Shown: positions 36,301 through 49,586 of the stretch, piece after piece
Layout of the letters: each line of letters opens with the position of its first letter
Numbering within the stretch: position 1 is the stretch's first letter
Source: Gymnogyps californianus
Lineage: Eukaryota > Chordata > Aves > Accipitriformes > Cathartidae
DNA: 64,000 nucleotides
Direction of reading: 5' to 3'
Assembly (NCBI RefSeq): GCF_018139145.2
Contig: NC_059500.1
Span: forward strand, 56,695,580-56,759,579
Made by a program: the position numbers and the translations under genes
Notes under the pieces: model-generated
Databases searched by the model: none
Seen by the model: only the letters and a program-made list of their open reading frames with translations
What the model was told of the DNA's origin: nothing

Positions 36301-38350
36301 CAAGCTGAAACAAACCAAAGTAGGTTTTGTGCATGGAAGGGTAAGCAATGTAGATGTTATGGGAAAGCATTTGACAGCCACTTTTTTCATGATCTTGCCT
36401 CCAGAAAAAGAAATCACTGTGCAAAAATACACATGTAATGCTAGAACCATTCCCCGGTAAGTGGATGATGAGTAACATGTCCTTTGGTGGGTTTGCCTTC
36501 ACTAACACCTGCTAGGTGTATCCCTGCAAAGCGAAAATTAAATATTATATACAAGTACAATTTCAGCCATGCCCAAAGCAAGTAGCTCAGACTGTAGCAC
36601 AACAAGCTTTAAGAGTAACCGCAGGGTGAATTTGCAAAAGAAATCTTCCTTGTGAGCTGGCAAGATGCTCTGGGCAAAAATTATTCAATGGTACTTGAGG
36701 GCAGGTATTTTGGGGTTATATCCCCTGACAGATCTAGTCAAAAGTAGGTCCCACAGAGAACACCTTCAGAGCACAGCTGGGAAGCACAGAAAGACCCTTC
36801 TCTTGAGTGAATGGAGTAAAAAGCTGTGAACAATGTAACATAATGATAATGTCATGCCATGCACAATTCTAGCTTAGTGCACTCTATGTAAGAAGAGATA
36901 CTGCATTTATCTAGGGATGCTTTTAGAGGCAATTCATACCTGCTTGAAGAACAGCACTTGGAAATCAGCTCTGAGTTGAAACCAATACAATTGCCACCAA
37001 TGAGTGGCAATTCCCTTCAAGAGGAAATTTAAAAAAACCAAATTGAGAACCATGTGGAGGTTGGGAATGTTAAATAAAGTTATACAATTAACAGAATGGA
37101 TGAGCAATATGGTAGCTATTAAAAACCAGACAAACCATACATGTGTATTGTTCAAATCTAAAATAAAATCGCATGATGTGGAAGAGAGAGAATTGCCCTG
37201 TAATTACACTGATAATTGAATGTGTTCAGCTTCATATAGGAAAAGAGATATATACTAGTTCTATAAATCAAGTACACATACTCCTGCATTTGTGTAGTTC
37301 ATTTCCATGTTAACTATTTATTGGCACAAAAATTGTGTAGCAATGTTCATAAATTTGTAGGTTAAGCAGAGTTGTAAACTGTTTCCTGAACACATCTGCT
37401 GTGCAGCTTATGTTATACAGCTCCAAAGCAAAAAAGGATGTATTGTGCCTTTCTACTGCTTGTACAATTTTCGAAAGGAAAAAAATGCATAAAAGAAGGA
37501 AAGAAAGTTGCCGTAACATCCATTTCTGTGTTAGTGACTGAGGGAGTGCACATTGCCATGTGGGATCCCAAGCACAAGCATCGGGATTAGAGACACGGAT
37601 CTGCTCCGTGCTTTTTCGCGTGGCATGGATGAAGAGAAATCACCAAAGGCAAGGCAGTTCTTTCATGGTTCCTGAAAGTGAAGCCTGTTGCCCCAGCAGG
37701 GTGAATCAGACCCACAATGAAAGCCTAGGCTCAGCGTCTGGAAAGAGTGAGGCATTGCAGGAAGCTAAGCGACTATGACACACACACTGAAGTCCTTACA
37801 GGGAGGACAACAGCATCAAGTGTGGAGCAAAGCTGTGTCTAAGCTGCTGTTCCTCGCTGGAGCACGGCACTTTCATTACTTGGTATTCAGAGTCTTTGGC
37901 TGCCAAACTGAATCAGGCTCCTTCTCTTTAAAACGCAGCCACCAAAGCTACTGCCTGCTGTCTTTTGGTAGCCTTCGAGTTTGTTCTCTGGAGCAGAGAA
38001 TGAGATACTCATGTGCAGCCTGTGAAGAGAGAGGCCCATCTCTTAGACTCTGGTGCAGAGAAGTGTCAGAAAGGAGCTTCAACTTCTGCTGCAGAAGTAT
38101 ACAGCCTGCGTAGCCACTGTATAGCCAGAACTATGAGATCCTGTGCACACTGGCATGGACATTTTAGGATGGATAAGTTGGTATTCAATTACTCAAAGCT
38201 GAGACAAGCTTTGCAGCTACTGGAATGTGGGTTTTCTGGATTATTTTCTTGGATTTGAGTACTTCCTAAGTGTCATTTTGCATATCAAAGTAGCATTTCT
38301 ACTCCTTCCCATTAGCGCCTCCAGCTACATGTGCACTGTCTCTTGGAGGT

Positions 38351-38398
38351 CAGACAGGGGAACAACCCAAAGGCCAGACAAGGGAACAACCCAAAGCC
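38351..38398 (+). repeat. 24-bp tandem duplication
   Basis: Units at 38351-38374 and 38375-38398 share CAGACA(G/A)GGGAACAACCCAAAG and differ at about two positions. Confidence 0.9.
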
Positions 38399-39694
38399 CA
38401 ATGTGTTTTCTGACCCAGGTCATACACCCGTATTGCTGCTGGTAAGACTCAAGCATTTCCCCTGCTTCTCACCCTGCAATACCTCTACATTTGGATGACA
38501 TTACTGTACAGGGGCTTTCCTGCCAAAGTGTTGTCCCTAGCATGCTTCCCTAGGAAACTTTACTGTGAGGAGGAACCCCTGCCCCATCTGCTGTGAGATG
38601 ACAATGACATTCTAATACCGCATTTAAAGACATGATGCAGGCTACAGAGTCAGGCTACAGAGTCATGTAACTTTATTACTTGTTTAATTTGAAAACAACC
38701 TAGAAAAAAATTTAATTCTACTCACTTGTGGCTTCCCCATCTGGAGAGCGTTGAGCTAGTCTCACTGAGAGAGCTGCCACAAGCATATTGGGTGGATCAG
38801 ATCCCTGTTAATGTCAGTGGGATGTGCTCACTATCACTCATTGATTCTACTGGCATTTTTAGTACAAGCACCAAGGAGGGACTATGCCTTTCCATTAACT
38901 GACATTGCCATATAAATTAGAATCTCCCAGTGTTTGGAATTTAGAAACTGATTAAAACCAAAATCAAATCACGTACTGCTCATTTGTACTGTCTCTTTGC
39001 AGGCTGACAATGTTTTGCAGTTCTAGGTGTAAGCCCTAGAAAAAGTGGCAGCTATTGTGATGTGTATTTCAAGCATGGTTAAAAAAACAAAAGACTGAAG
39101 TAAGGGAGCAAAGAGGAAGGAACAATTTTAGATGGCTAATGGAGAGAGCACTGCAAGGACAGCATGTGCCACTTAGCAAGGCCTGGGGCTCTCACAGCCC
39201 CAGAGGAGGCTCTGCTGCTGCTTAGTGTTGAGTGTCAGGGCACTCCCATTGCTGCATGACTGGCTGCATCAGGATGCAAGGTGCATCATGGAAACCTGAG
39301 TGGGGCTCCTCTCAGCTGACTTTGGATACCTACCAGACATAGATCTGCATCCAAACTGGACATCTAGGCTCCTTTACAGTCAACTAAAACTTCTGGAGAA
39401 GAAATTATCTGATTTTTTTATTGGTGAGATGAACTGCATTCAGAAAATGTCCTTGATCTTTTTTTCCCGCTACTGTAAAGGAAATCTAGATTATTTGCTT
39501 GATGTACAACCTATTAGTATACAACAAAGAAGTCTCACCCTTGATACATGAGTTTTCATGGTAGGAGAGCAGTTGTACCAAGGGGAGGAGAATTTGGAGT
39601 TTACCAGAATTACCTGCGTGCATGCACTCCACCCAACAGCCAAACTGTTAGCACTAACTTGCAAAGTAAGAGGCCATTCTCAAAACTTCCCTCA

Positions 39695-40120
39695 CCCTGA
39701 TTTGAAGTGGGGATTGAACTCAACTCTCCCACATCCCAGGAGAGTAGATCCACTGCCAATCTGCTGGATAATTGCACTCCCTCTCTCCCATAGAAGCAGT
39801 TCTGTTTTGTATGAATAATTAACTAGTCATTGCAGCAGTGGTTTGGACCTGACTTGCCCACATCCCAGATGAGCATGCTAACTAGCAGGCTGGAGAATCA
39901 CTCCCTTACATTTCCCATTCCCCTGTCTGGCCCAATGAACACTTAATTATTTATACAAAGAGATTTATATAGCTTAAAGAGAAGAAAGGCTCATTTGGGG
40001 ATAGCCTGGGGAACGGGAGACCTGAATCCAAGTCCTTGCTCTGAATCAAGCCAAAAGAGAATTTGAAAGCTGGTCTTTCTGTCTTCAAGTAAGCTCTTGC
40101 TCTCAGGACCATTGAGTTAA
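39695..40120 (-). repeat. Tandem tRNA-like ancient repeat units
   Basis: Three segments, near 39706-39790, 39841-39910 and 40056-40120, read on the minus strand like decayed tRNA-derived sequence. Each has a B-box-like element; the reverse complement of 39710-39720 is AGTTCAATCCC. The first two share the exact 12-mer CCCACATCCCAG (39728-39739 and 39857-39868), 129 bp apart, and similar 'AATGAA...TTAA' tails. Next to the third, 40014-40036 carries a related piece in the opposite orientation, making a loose inverted pair. The pattern resembles ancient repeats seen across reptiles and birds. The family name is uncertain. Confidence 0.45.
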
Positions 40121-43100
40121 GTCTGGCTGTGCATGCAACAGGGCACAGGGAAAGACCTTTGTCCTTGAAATACCGTAGTAATTAAGCCTAGCTGCCTGCT
40201 TCCAACAGAGGGGCTGTAGGGGAGAACCCCAGCTGGATGTAGCTGGGAGTCATGCACCTGCATACCATAGACATTGCTGTCCTTAGCATTTCACACGAGG
40301 AAAGTGTCTCTCTTAGACACCAAACCCTTCCTATGGTGCGTGGAGGAAGTTAGAATTGCTGCTTTGGGAACAAGGATCCCAAAGGAACTATAAGCCTCAG
40401 TGTTACGTCTTTGTTATCTCTCCCCTTGTTCCCCTGATTCCATAAATTAATCACAGGGGCTCCAGGAAATTATAACTGAGTCTTTAGACACTGCCATTAG
40501 GTTTAATATCTGATGTGAACTTGAATTCTTCAGCTGAATCAGTGCACTTTGGCTGCATCTGTACTGCCCAGGCTTTTGCGTGTCTTTCAGGTGTGGCAGT
40601 AAGATCTGCCCTGCTTGTAGGGGTGGGATGCCAGTGTACACCGGGTACTTCTACCACTCGGGTGCCTTTTTCCAAAGGAGTCAGGGACCACAGGCAAAAG
40701 TAGTGCCCCTCTGCACACTGACACGTGGGTGCACGTGGGCAGTTAGGAGACTGTGCTCTAGTGCAAAATCAGGCTTTACAGCCATACACCAGTCGGACAC
40801 GTGGTCACGCTGTTCGCAGATACACTAATGTGACATTTTAAGAGGCAAATGTCCTCCAGAGTCTTTGCTGTGCTTTGTGAGTATTCAAGGGAAAAAAATG
40901 TTTCTAATGATATTCTGATGTTTTCTAAAGAAAGCTGCAGTCCAGAAAGAGGGGAAATTCCACCTGAAACCACATTATGAACTGAATGAGGACTAATCAG
41001 TGATTTTTAAAAAAGTGTTGTAACTCCATCCCATTAGAAGTGTCTGTGCCAGCAAAGATATGAGGGGACACCAATATCTGCTTCTACCAAATAAGTGTGT
41101 GGCCCTCAAGATACCTCACAACACAATGCCTTTACCTGTCTGACCCAGAAATGTTGCTTCAGCGTGTGATTGTGCAGCAGAGTGAGGGGGCCAGTGGTGT
41201 GCCTGGGCATGCAGATTCACCTGATGCAGAAAATCCAGCTTTCTGTGTTAATGGCTCCTGCAAGAGGTCAGATCCATTGCAATAGGCTTCAACTCACAGC
41301 AATTTGCTTAAGTAAACAGATTCCTTCACCAAGGTTAGAGAAAGCCAGGGTGGGGAGTTGTATTGGTTGTGGTTTTTTTTTTAAAAAGGAGGAAAAACAA
41401 CCTTGAAATACAGGTGTTATAGAAGGTGCTGAAAAAAAGCAGGTGGCTTGGAAACACGGTCTGAATCTTCATCTGTCGATTATTTTTTATAGCATTGGCT
41501 TGACCTGCCATTGTTCCCTGAAGGAGTACTTCTTTTTCAGAGATGTGACCCCACACTTACCTGGCTTGAGGTGTCAAGGCTGCAACTTCTGTCTTCCACT
41601 CGAACAAACTGTTAAGATTAGCCCAGGAAAAGGTTTGCAAATGAACACAGGAATGTCTGTTAAATTGAGTCATTTGTGAAGAGCAAACATCTACCTGCTG
41701 TCCACTTCAGCATGAAGGCTGAGCGTGCTGGTTATGTGCTACTAAATTTGAAATACCACCCAGCCACTCTTTCTTTGTTCTTTTCTGAGACTGAGGATCT
41801 CCCATGTGGTTACTTTTGTTAATTGGTATTTTTTTTCCTCTTTCCCTGTCTGCCTGCACCTCTGAAAGATGCTCCCTCTTGTGGCCTAGTGAGATTTATG
41901 GCATAGGATATGAATTATATTATGCTTGACCCTTTGCATAAAAGAGGGAGCAAGCCAGAGGCTTATGAACTGTAAGGGGGATCAGTTCATAAATTTTATT
42001 TGTGTCTGACCGTCTTCATTGTTGTAAGGTACCCACATTCACCTTCCTTAGAGACAAATGATAAATTAAAATGACTGAATAAATATTTGCAAGTTCTTAA
42101 AAAAAAAAAAAGGGTCTTCCTCTTGAGTAATCAGTCTCCTCTCTAGGAGACAAAAGGCAGTGAGGCAGTGCTCCATTTCTCATCAGTATTATGATACATG
42201 GCACTTACATATCTGCTTTCCTCTGTGGGAAATAACCTCACAGTAGTTTACAAAAGAAGTCATTATCATAATGCCTTAGGCATGCAGAAGTGAAGGAGCT
42301 GCTCAACATCATAGTGGTTTCTTTCTATTGCTAATTCTACATGCTGGTCCGGTGTATATATTCAAAGCACTCAAAAACGTTGTCAGTAAGCTGAGCGTGA
42401 ATTTCTATTCTGGCTGTCATCAGCACTGATATTCTCAGGGGGTGTTGTTTTTGATGGACTATGGTAGAACATCTTTCTGAACTTTTAATTTTTATCATAT
42501 GTCTTTGTCCAACAGCAGGTAACTTAAAATCAAAGATGACCTGCAGTTAGTGTGTCTATCATCTCAAATACTCACAGGTATACCCTTCTGGAACCTAGTA
42601 TGAAAATGTTTCCACCTTTGTCCACAGTGACATGTTTTGTCTCTGCTGATACTTTTCATCAACCCATTTCACAGAGCAATATCGGAAATTATGTGGAATC
42701 CCCTCTGTCTATCTCCCTCATCCTTATTCCTGAAGGTCTCTGGCTGCTAGGCTGTGGGTACAGCCAAAAAAAGGGAGCAGTTGTCTCTTCCCTTTCATCT
42801 GCCAGCCCCTAAAGGACTGATCATATTTAGGGTCTCTGCCCCAAAATCAAGTGTGAGTGGTGAGAAGTGTCTAGCTCTGAATTATGCCCTTCCCCTCCCA
42901 TTGACCTGCTTAGAGTATCTCTTATTAGGTTCCTTCGCTTCTGTGAATCTCACATCTACATTTGATTACCTTCATCCCTTGAGCAGCCTGTGTGCCCACC
43001 TGGGGCTGCGGCTTGCTTCAGGTGGCAGCTAGCCACTATTCTTTTGCTGACTGCAACCTTCAGTATCAGATCACACTGCCAACAGACTTGAGGGCCACAT

Positions 43101-43160
43101 TGGTCTCTTTCAGCTCTTTTCCCTTGCACTCTGTGACCTGTTCCTGGCTCTTCTCTCCCT
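40121..43160. other. Intergenic DNA with scattered old repeats
   Basis: No gene recognised. AATAAA at 42078-42083 followed by an A13 run at 42099-42111 may end an old retroposed sequence. A weak MIR-like fragment lies near 42190-42320. Confidence 0.4.
42190..42320 (+). repeat. Possible ancient MIR-like fragment
   Basis: 'tagtttacaaaagaagtcat' then 'tatcataatgcc' and 'gcagaagtgaaggagctgct' run in the order of an ancient SINE core, but substitutions are numerous. Weak call from memory of the consensus. Confidence 0.22.
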
Positions 43161-43167
43161 TCATATT

Positions 43168-43792
43168 TTGGCTTTGGCCCGGTGCCTATTGGCGTCACCA
43201 GGAGAACTGGGTGCACAGGAGGTTGGACCTCCCCTCTCTCATGTAGCTACAGGCGGCTGTGGCTGGCCTTGCTGTCCTCCCTTTCCACATGCCCTCTGGG
43301 ACCTGCTGATCTCTTTCTGTACTCATTATTATTTTTATTCCCCAAGACCCAAAGCCTTATTACTTCATTCCTTAACTTTGACAGCCTACAGTTACCAGGC
43401 CTCTTGCTTTATCGCCCTCCAGTCTTTCCATCTGAATCACTTGCAACCACATGCTCCATCTCTGGCCGGCTCTTTTCGTCTCCTGTCAGTACCTTTCTTT
43501 AGCTTTTCACATCAAATTCTAGTTTCACATCTCGTCTGTGGCCTGTGCTGCATCGCTTCTGCCTGCTTTTCTCCTTGTCGCGTTTCATCTCCCTGTGCCA
43601 ATCGGTCTCTCTGCTCTGCCCACCCCACTGTCCTCCCTCCTGGCTCTTTCCTGGTCAGGTTCCCCATCAGTCCATATCTTCCATCTGCTCTTTCCCTCCA
43701 AGCCTCCCTGTAAACATGCAATTAATCAACCAAACCAATAAACATTTCTCTGCTCCCCTCTTCAGCCACAGAAACTTAAAAAAAAAAAAAAA
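43168..43792 (+). pseudogene. Possible retrocopy 3' end (AATAAA plus A15 tract)
   Basis: A pyrimidine-rich stretch with more CpGs than its surroundings carries a 181-codon ORF at 43168-43713. It ends with AATAAA at 43737-43742, followed 35 bases later by 15 consecutive A at 43778-43792. The spacing of signal to A tract equals that of a polyadenylated mRNA, so this may be a reverse-transcribed transcript. I do not recognise the encoded sequence, which is rich in Ser, Leu, Pro and Cys, and saw no flanking duplication. Chance and a real polyadenylation site are both possible. Confidence 0.22.
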
Positions 43793-43959
43793 GGAAGGTC
43801 TCAAAGATTGTGAGGGTCTAAAAAAACAAACAAATGATTTTTTTATTTATTATCATTTCACATCCAAGTATCTCCTAAGATCTATATAGAGCGCCTGATA
43901 CATGACTCTGTAAGCATTTCATCTGGAAATAATTGTTTGCAGGACCTTCCCCACCCTGC

Positions 43960-44110
43960 CCAGGATTGTAAGCTCTCCAAGATAGGGATGTTGTCTTTGA
44001 TTTGCCTATAAAGTAGAACACACAGTTGTGATGCACAGCAAATGTGATGCATTATAATGTCGTAGTAATAGTGATGTTGGTGTGATGATGATTAATAACA
44101 TTATCTCAAG
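43960..44110 (+). repeat. Possible ancient L2/SINE 3' region
   Basis: 'attgtaagctctccaagata' and 'gggatgttgtcttt' follow the familiar 'gattgtaagct-ctt-gggcagggactgtctttt' segment found in old amniote retroposons. The sequence ends in a TGATGATGATTAATAA-type simple tail. Diverged and short. Confidence 0.4.
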
Positions 44111-44397
44111 CAATTGATGTCTATTTTAATAAGGGAATGCCTTCCCATGAATTGGGATAAATAGCTAATCTTTTGCCTTCCGTTTTTTACATATTTTAGC
44201 TTTAAATTGTGAAAATCCATTCTAATCTTCTCTGTACCAGATATTTATGCTGCCTGAAACAGGCTACCTGTTTCTGTTCATTGTGGTGGAGAAACATTTA
44301 TGAGCTGGAGGGTAAGAAAGAGGGAAGGAAGGGTTCATACAAGGATATGAGTTGTTCTGAGTCATCTTTGGAACCTATCATTTTTCCACTCACTTTA

Positions 44398-44432
44398 AAA
44401 ACAAACAAACAAACAAACAAACAAACAAACAA
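44398..44432 (+). repeat. (AAAC)8 microsatellite
   Basis: About eight AAAC units in a row after an A-rich lead-in, ending in AACAAAACC. The T-rich complement explains the phenylalanine/valine/cysteine repeat in the minus-strand ORF across it. Confidence 0.95.
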
Positions 44433-46165
44433 CAAAACCTGGTTTCTTTGTGCTTTTTGTGCAGTGTGATGAGGGCATCGTGTCACTTTATGTAGCATCA
44501 CATGCTGAGATGTTTGCTATCCTCAGATAACCTGAAGCAACACGATGCTCTTAGAAACAGAATTGCAGATGGTATTTCATATCTCATGTGTCAGGAGTCC
44601 TCTAATAGCCACAAAAAGGCTTGAAACATTTTTATTCTGGTTGCTGAATAGATTTTAAATGGACAAATTCAGCAGAAGCATGATGTACTCTTTTCAAATG
44701 CTTTTTGCTTATCTTTCGTGTCCCCCATGACTTTGCCATAAAAATTCACAACTGTAGAAGTCTGTTGCCCTTGCATGCTGACAATGTGAAATGAAGAGCG
44801 TATAGAGGCATTTTGGAGGTACTCCTTTTTACAGTAATGTGTATACATGAAAGAATAACCTCACTCAGCCTTCACCTCCACCACCCTATATAACACGCAA
44901 CCTTTTTTAATTGGCACAGACACATTTCATATATCTGTGCTGTCACAGCTATTCTGAGGGTAAGGCTGTACTGCTCAGGGTGCCACGAGTCTGTTTTAGT
45001 GCCCTCTCAGTGACCTCTGATGTTGCCTGGGTCACTAGATTAGATGTACTAATGCATCTAGCCTGTAGTTTTCTAGACTCATCACTCCCCTGCTCAATCA
45101 AAGCATCCTTGATTACAACAGCAACTTGCTGCTGGTACAATGGTATGGCTCCAGATTACAGCAACATTCATGTTTGCATGCAGAAAGGGGGAAGGGAAAG
45201 ATCCATAAACTTCTCATTAAAACAAACTGAAGTCACGAGAGGAGGCTTCTTTGGATGACAAAGACAGGAAACTTGCACTTGATCTGCCCTGCTCTTGCCA
45301 GTGGATTTCACTGCTGTCACTTGGAATTACTAGAGAGAGCTAATTCAGCTAGCTAAGGCTATCAGAAGATGTATTTGAATTAATTAAAACAAAAGTTTTT
45401 TAGGTAATTGTACCTTGGCACAATGTTAGAAATAAGCAATAGCAACAATTGGAAAGTTGAGTTCTGAAGTGTTTAGAAAATATACATCATGCTATTTCGA
45501 GTAATACATGTTGTTAGTTAGTTTTCAAAAATACAGAAAGTAACATCAAACATGCAAGTAATCTTTCCTTTGAAGCCATTACAATCAATGTAGGAATTCA
45601 AATGCTTTTTCAAAATCGCCTAAGTATACTTTTATACAATAGCTCATTCAAAAACTATTATAATTTATTGGGGTTTACAAATATTTGAAACAATTGTTAC
45701 ATATATATAAAAATTTCAAATCCCAAGTAATGCTCATTCGAAGCATAGTTATTACAGAAATATTATTTTCATAGCTATTTTATGTGCCATGTGTGTTCAT
45801 ATGTATGCATGTAAGTAAGTGCAAGCTTTTCCTCTTCTTTGATATGCACATTTCAGGATGTGCCCAGACCTCCCCTCTCACACAGGAGTGGAGCAGTCTG
45901 CAGCTGCATCAGTACAACCATATTCATTATTTTCAACTGGTTTTTGTCTAACCTTATTACACCTCCCTAGTCAGAAACCTCCCCGGTTAGACAGTGCAGC
46001 ACCTTCCACTTGCGAAAGACCACACTGAAGGGCCCACCCCTAATTTGTTGTCTCATTTGGCCTGAAGGGAAAGTCCTTCCAACTGGAGAGCAGAAGCAAT
46101 GCTGTTTCTCTTCAGAGAAACAACTCAATGGTGCTGTGGCATATACTGTACACTTAATCTAAGAC
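44433..46165. other. Intergenic AT-rich DNA
   Basis: No gene, RNA or repeat recognised. The ORF at 44911-45258 (115 codons) lacks domains. Confidence 0.5.
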
Positions 46166-46169
46166 ATAT

Positions 46170-46365
46170 TTTGCTAAAAACCTCAAGTTATATTGAACAT
46201 ATGGCAGAGGATCATTATTTTAAGTCTTTAAGTCAAACCAGATATCCAGTTGGAGGTGGATCTATCATGATCTGGCAACATTTTCCTTGAGTGCTCAATT
46301 TTAACAAGTGTAAAAAGGAATTAAAACTAGACTAAAGCTACAGTGATGTGCTGCAATGGTCTCAT
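46170..46365 (+). mobile_element. Decayed Tc1/mariner-type transposase fragment
   Basis: In frame from 46252, the residues GGGSIMIWQHF appear. They match the strongly conserved glycine-rich GGGS-(I/V)-M-x-W-x-x-F segment between the first and second catalytic acidic residues of Tc1-like transposases. A stop follows at 46288. In the same frame, 17 residues after the end of that block, YSDVL (46339-46353) sits where the family has a Tyr-x-x-Ile/Val-Leu motif, at nearly the expected distance. Upstream, TGGCAGAGG at 46202-46210 resembles the Trp-containing segment before the GGGS block but in another frame. Terminal inverted repeats and the catalytic triad were not found. It is a fragment with stops, not a functional gene. 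Confidence 0.5.
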
Positions 46366-49300
46366 AAGGGCTTCTTGGTTGCTTTTTCTTAATGTCCTGC
46401 TACCAAAATGACTGGAGATTGGGATCGTTTCTAATGGCATTTGCCTTCTCTCGTGACTCTGCTAAACCAACCCAGCCAGAAATGACATACGGACTCATAA
46501 AAATACTTCTGTAAAATAAATTTTTCCCCCAAAAAACCAAACCCAACCCTCTTTGGTACAAGCTGGCTTATCCCAAATGTCAGGTATTAAAAACATTTGG
46601 AAGCAAAGATCTGCAAGGTCTTTACAGTCATTTTTATGTTATACAGGCCCAACAACATTATGTTCTGGGCTTCAGTTTCACTTTGAAACCGCGTTACCAT
46701 CCATCATCTGTGCTTAAGATGAGCCTCTTTGTCCTGTGCCTCTGCCTGTCTCACATCCCCATATCTGACTATCGTGTAGTAGTTGTTGGATGGAGAAGAT
46801 ACAACAGATAACTCAGATCCTCACTCGTCCCTTCTGCAGCACTCCCACCAGGCTCACGAGCACCCATCATAATAAAAGATTAAAAGATTTGTGAGACAGC
46901 CTGCTCACATTTTGAAAACACAAAACCGATTACGATAGCTAACCTTCCATAAAGGGGCTTGCATAAAACCAGATACAAACTAAAAGGATAATTCTTAAAA
47001 AGAAATGGCAAATAAACAAGCAGACCCAAGTAGGTCAGGACAGGTGTATCTGCCTGAGATATTAACTGTGCTGTTACTAAGTGACAGCATAAACAACCCT
47101 GATGTTGCAACCATGTGATGCTGCTCAGACCCAAAAAACAATTTATGAGACACACATTACTGATGTGGAAGAATGGTTTGGGAATATGATACGAGTGTGG
47201 GATTACCATACCTTAAAATTAGAGGTATCTGTCAGGTTCAAAATATGGCAATAGATGTTGCTAGAAAGCCTGGGGTATGCTAATCTGCATTTGAATTTAG
47301 GCAGAACTGGATTATAAGAATTAAATCTGCATCTGTTGTGGGTTTTAACTTGCTGAAAATCCAGGTGATCTGGACTCAATTAATCTAACTCAATTTTCTT
47401 AAACTGCAAAATTTATTTACTTTCAGTGAATCGTAAGTAATATAAACTGCAAACCAGACTGATTTCATGAATAAATAAGAACTATATCTTTCAATGTCCT
47501 CTTCCCAGAAGGACCAACATTTCTTTCTCCTTCCATTTTTAACAGTTACTTGTTAAACAATGTTTTGAAAAAAAGTAAGCTGCAAGTGTTTCCAATGCTT
47601 ATATTACAGTATTTATTATTTTATTAGCAGTAGTGATTTTACACTCCCAAATATTTCTTTGTAAATGCTGACTTAGTATTTGAGGTTAGCATACTTAAGT
47701 AAATATTTAAAGAAATAAAGGAAAAATATCAAATGTTCATAGTTGTTGCCTGATAGCAGGCAGCCGGATTCAAAGCCTGCAGTGAACTCAGCGTTATTTG
47801 TTTCTCCCAAGTATCACAAATCCCGTTCAGCACCTTGAGAAGCAATGCACACAAAGAGACTTTTTTTTTTTACTTTTGGGGTAGAAATTCTGTTATTTGA
47901 TCTAAGGGCTTTTGCTATTCAGTTTGCTTCCAATTTTGAAAAAAAGGAGCGGAAAAAAATGAATGACGCCACTTTTGGGGAGTAATGTACCCATCCTGTT
48001 ACATGCTCTGTTTCCTGCATAAGATCATGATTATTATTCCATCTTTCCTCTTAAGACATGTCTAAAATCTTAGTCATGTAACTTGCTGAGAGGTTATTAG
48101 CAGTATGTATAGACTGTGTGTTGTGTTGCAGGTGTCTATGTTTATTATGAAAAACTGAAATTTAAAAATCACAATCAGTACTTTGTCTGTCTCAGCTTTC
48201 AGCTCAGCCTCCGAGTAACCTGATGCTCCAAACCCCACAGCTGTCGCCTACCCCAATATGAGACCTCAGCCAGGGGCCAGCCTCTGCTTTCATTTTCTAC
48301 AGTGCAATTTCGCTTATGCCAATGGAGTTACTGGAAGTCTAGGATACATGAGAGTGTATTTTGGCACCAAGAGTCTTTGTGCAGTGAAAGGAGGATGGTA
48401 TGTTTTCACTGATTAACAGAGCTGTCTGATGCTGCTGAGAAGGGGAGCTGTAACAGGGAGCGGGTACTAAGCTACCTGATGGGCTCCAACTGTGCCACAG
48501 ATTATCCTTTGGTTAACATCAACGCAACTGTGGGTGCAAGAGGATTTTTCCAGTTTTCCCAGAGGGATGCAAAGAGCAGCCTGTAGGGAATGACAAAATG
48601 TTTTGGTGGATGTGTCTTACAGACAGAAATTTTTGCAGGTAATTTTTATTTCAAGTCTTGGATGAAAGAGTAAGTGGGTCAGAGACACAGAGGGGCAGCT
48701 CAGGCAGGACAGGAGACTCAGCTAAGTGACCACCTCTGTTGTGTGTGACCACCAGTTGGCAGAAACCCCTTAAAATAATGTTTTTCTTTGCAGAAATACT
48801 AGCTTAATTGTATACTGCCTATATTTTATGTTAGCTGACCCTTTTCCTTCTGAGTATTAGTGATGTTACCAGGATTTCCACTTGTACAAATGACTTGGAG
48901 TAAATTTGGATTTAGAAAATATTTGCTTTGCTTTCTATTTTCCTCTGTCTTTGCAAAAGTAGAAATACTGCCTGCCCTCCATTTCATTATGCAGTACAGA
49001 GGGAGAATAAACCGTCGCAGGCATGTCACAGTGAGACAGAACAAGGACCAGGAAATCTCACACCTCTGGATTCAAATGAGTTTGGAATAGTTGGGCTATT
49101 TCTAAACTATGAAAGTTTATCCTGAAGGCAATTTAAAAATATGTATTTAAAAAATTGCCAATCCTGTTTTGTTTCTTTATGATGCATCAAAAAACCCTGA
49201 GAAGACTCTTTGAAATATTTCTGAGCATTCGTTACCTTTGCAATATCAATAATATCAAGTTTGATCCTCCCTACATTCATTATGTAACTTCTTGGTGATT

Positions 49301-49555
49301 TATGGTGAGTTCGCTGTTCTGCATGAATCTTTAACAAGATACTCTCTCTTCCAAACAGATGCTAAAAATCATGCTTGCATTAGGTGGGTTTTTTTCAGTT
49401 CTCTTGCGGATTACAAAAATACAAAATACTTCAATTTGCCTATATTTGAAGGAGTCTGTCTTGTTAAAGATGTTTGTAGTCCCTAAATAAGACTGGACAG
49501 GTGGAAATGTCTAGATTATGGCTTAGTGGGATGATGTTCTTAATTATCATGGAAC

Positions 49556-49586
<31 letters not shown>

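Larger units (their letters stand above)
28990..39690. other. Gene-poor AT-rich DNA
   Basis: Over 10 kb with no exon, RNA gene or clear repeat family that I recognise. ORFs reach 149 codons (34566-35015) without domains. Small tandem repeats lie at 30329-30388, 38351-38398 and 38638-38663 (two copies of a 13-mer). A short TG repeat lies near 34660-34673. Confidence 0.5.

Noticed and set aside
39695..39910. Functional tRNA genes
   Set aside because: The units have B-box-like segments but lack intact A boxes, paired stems and terminators.
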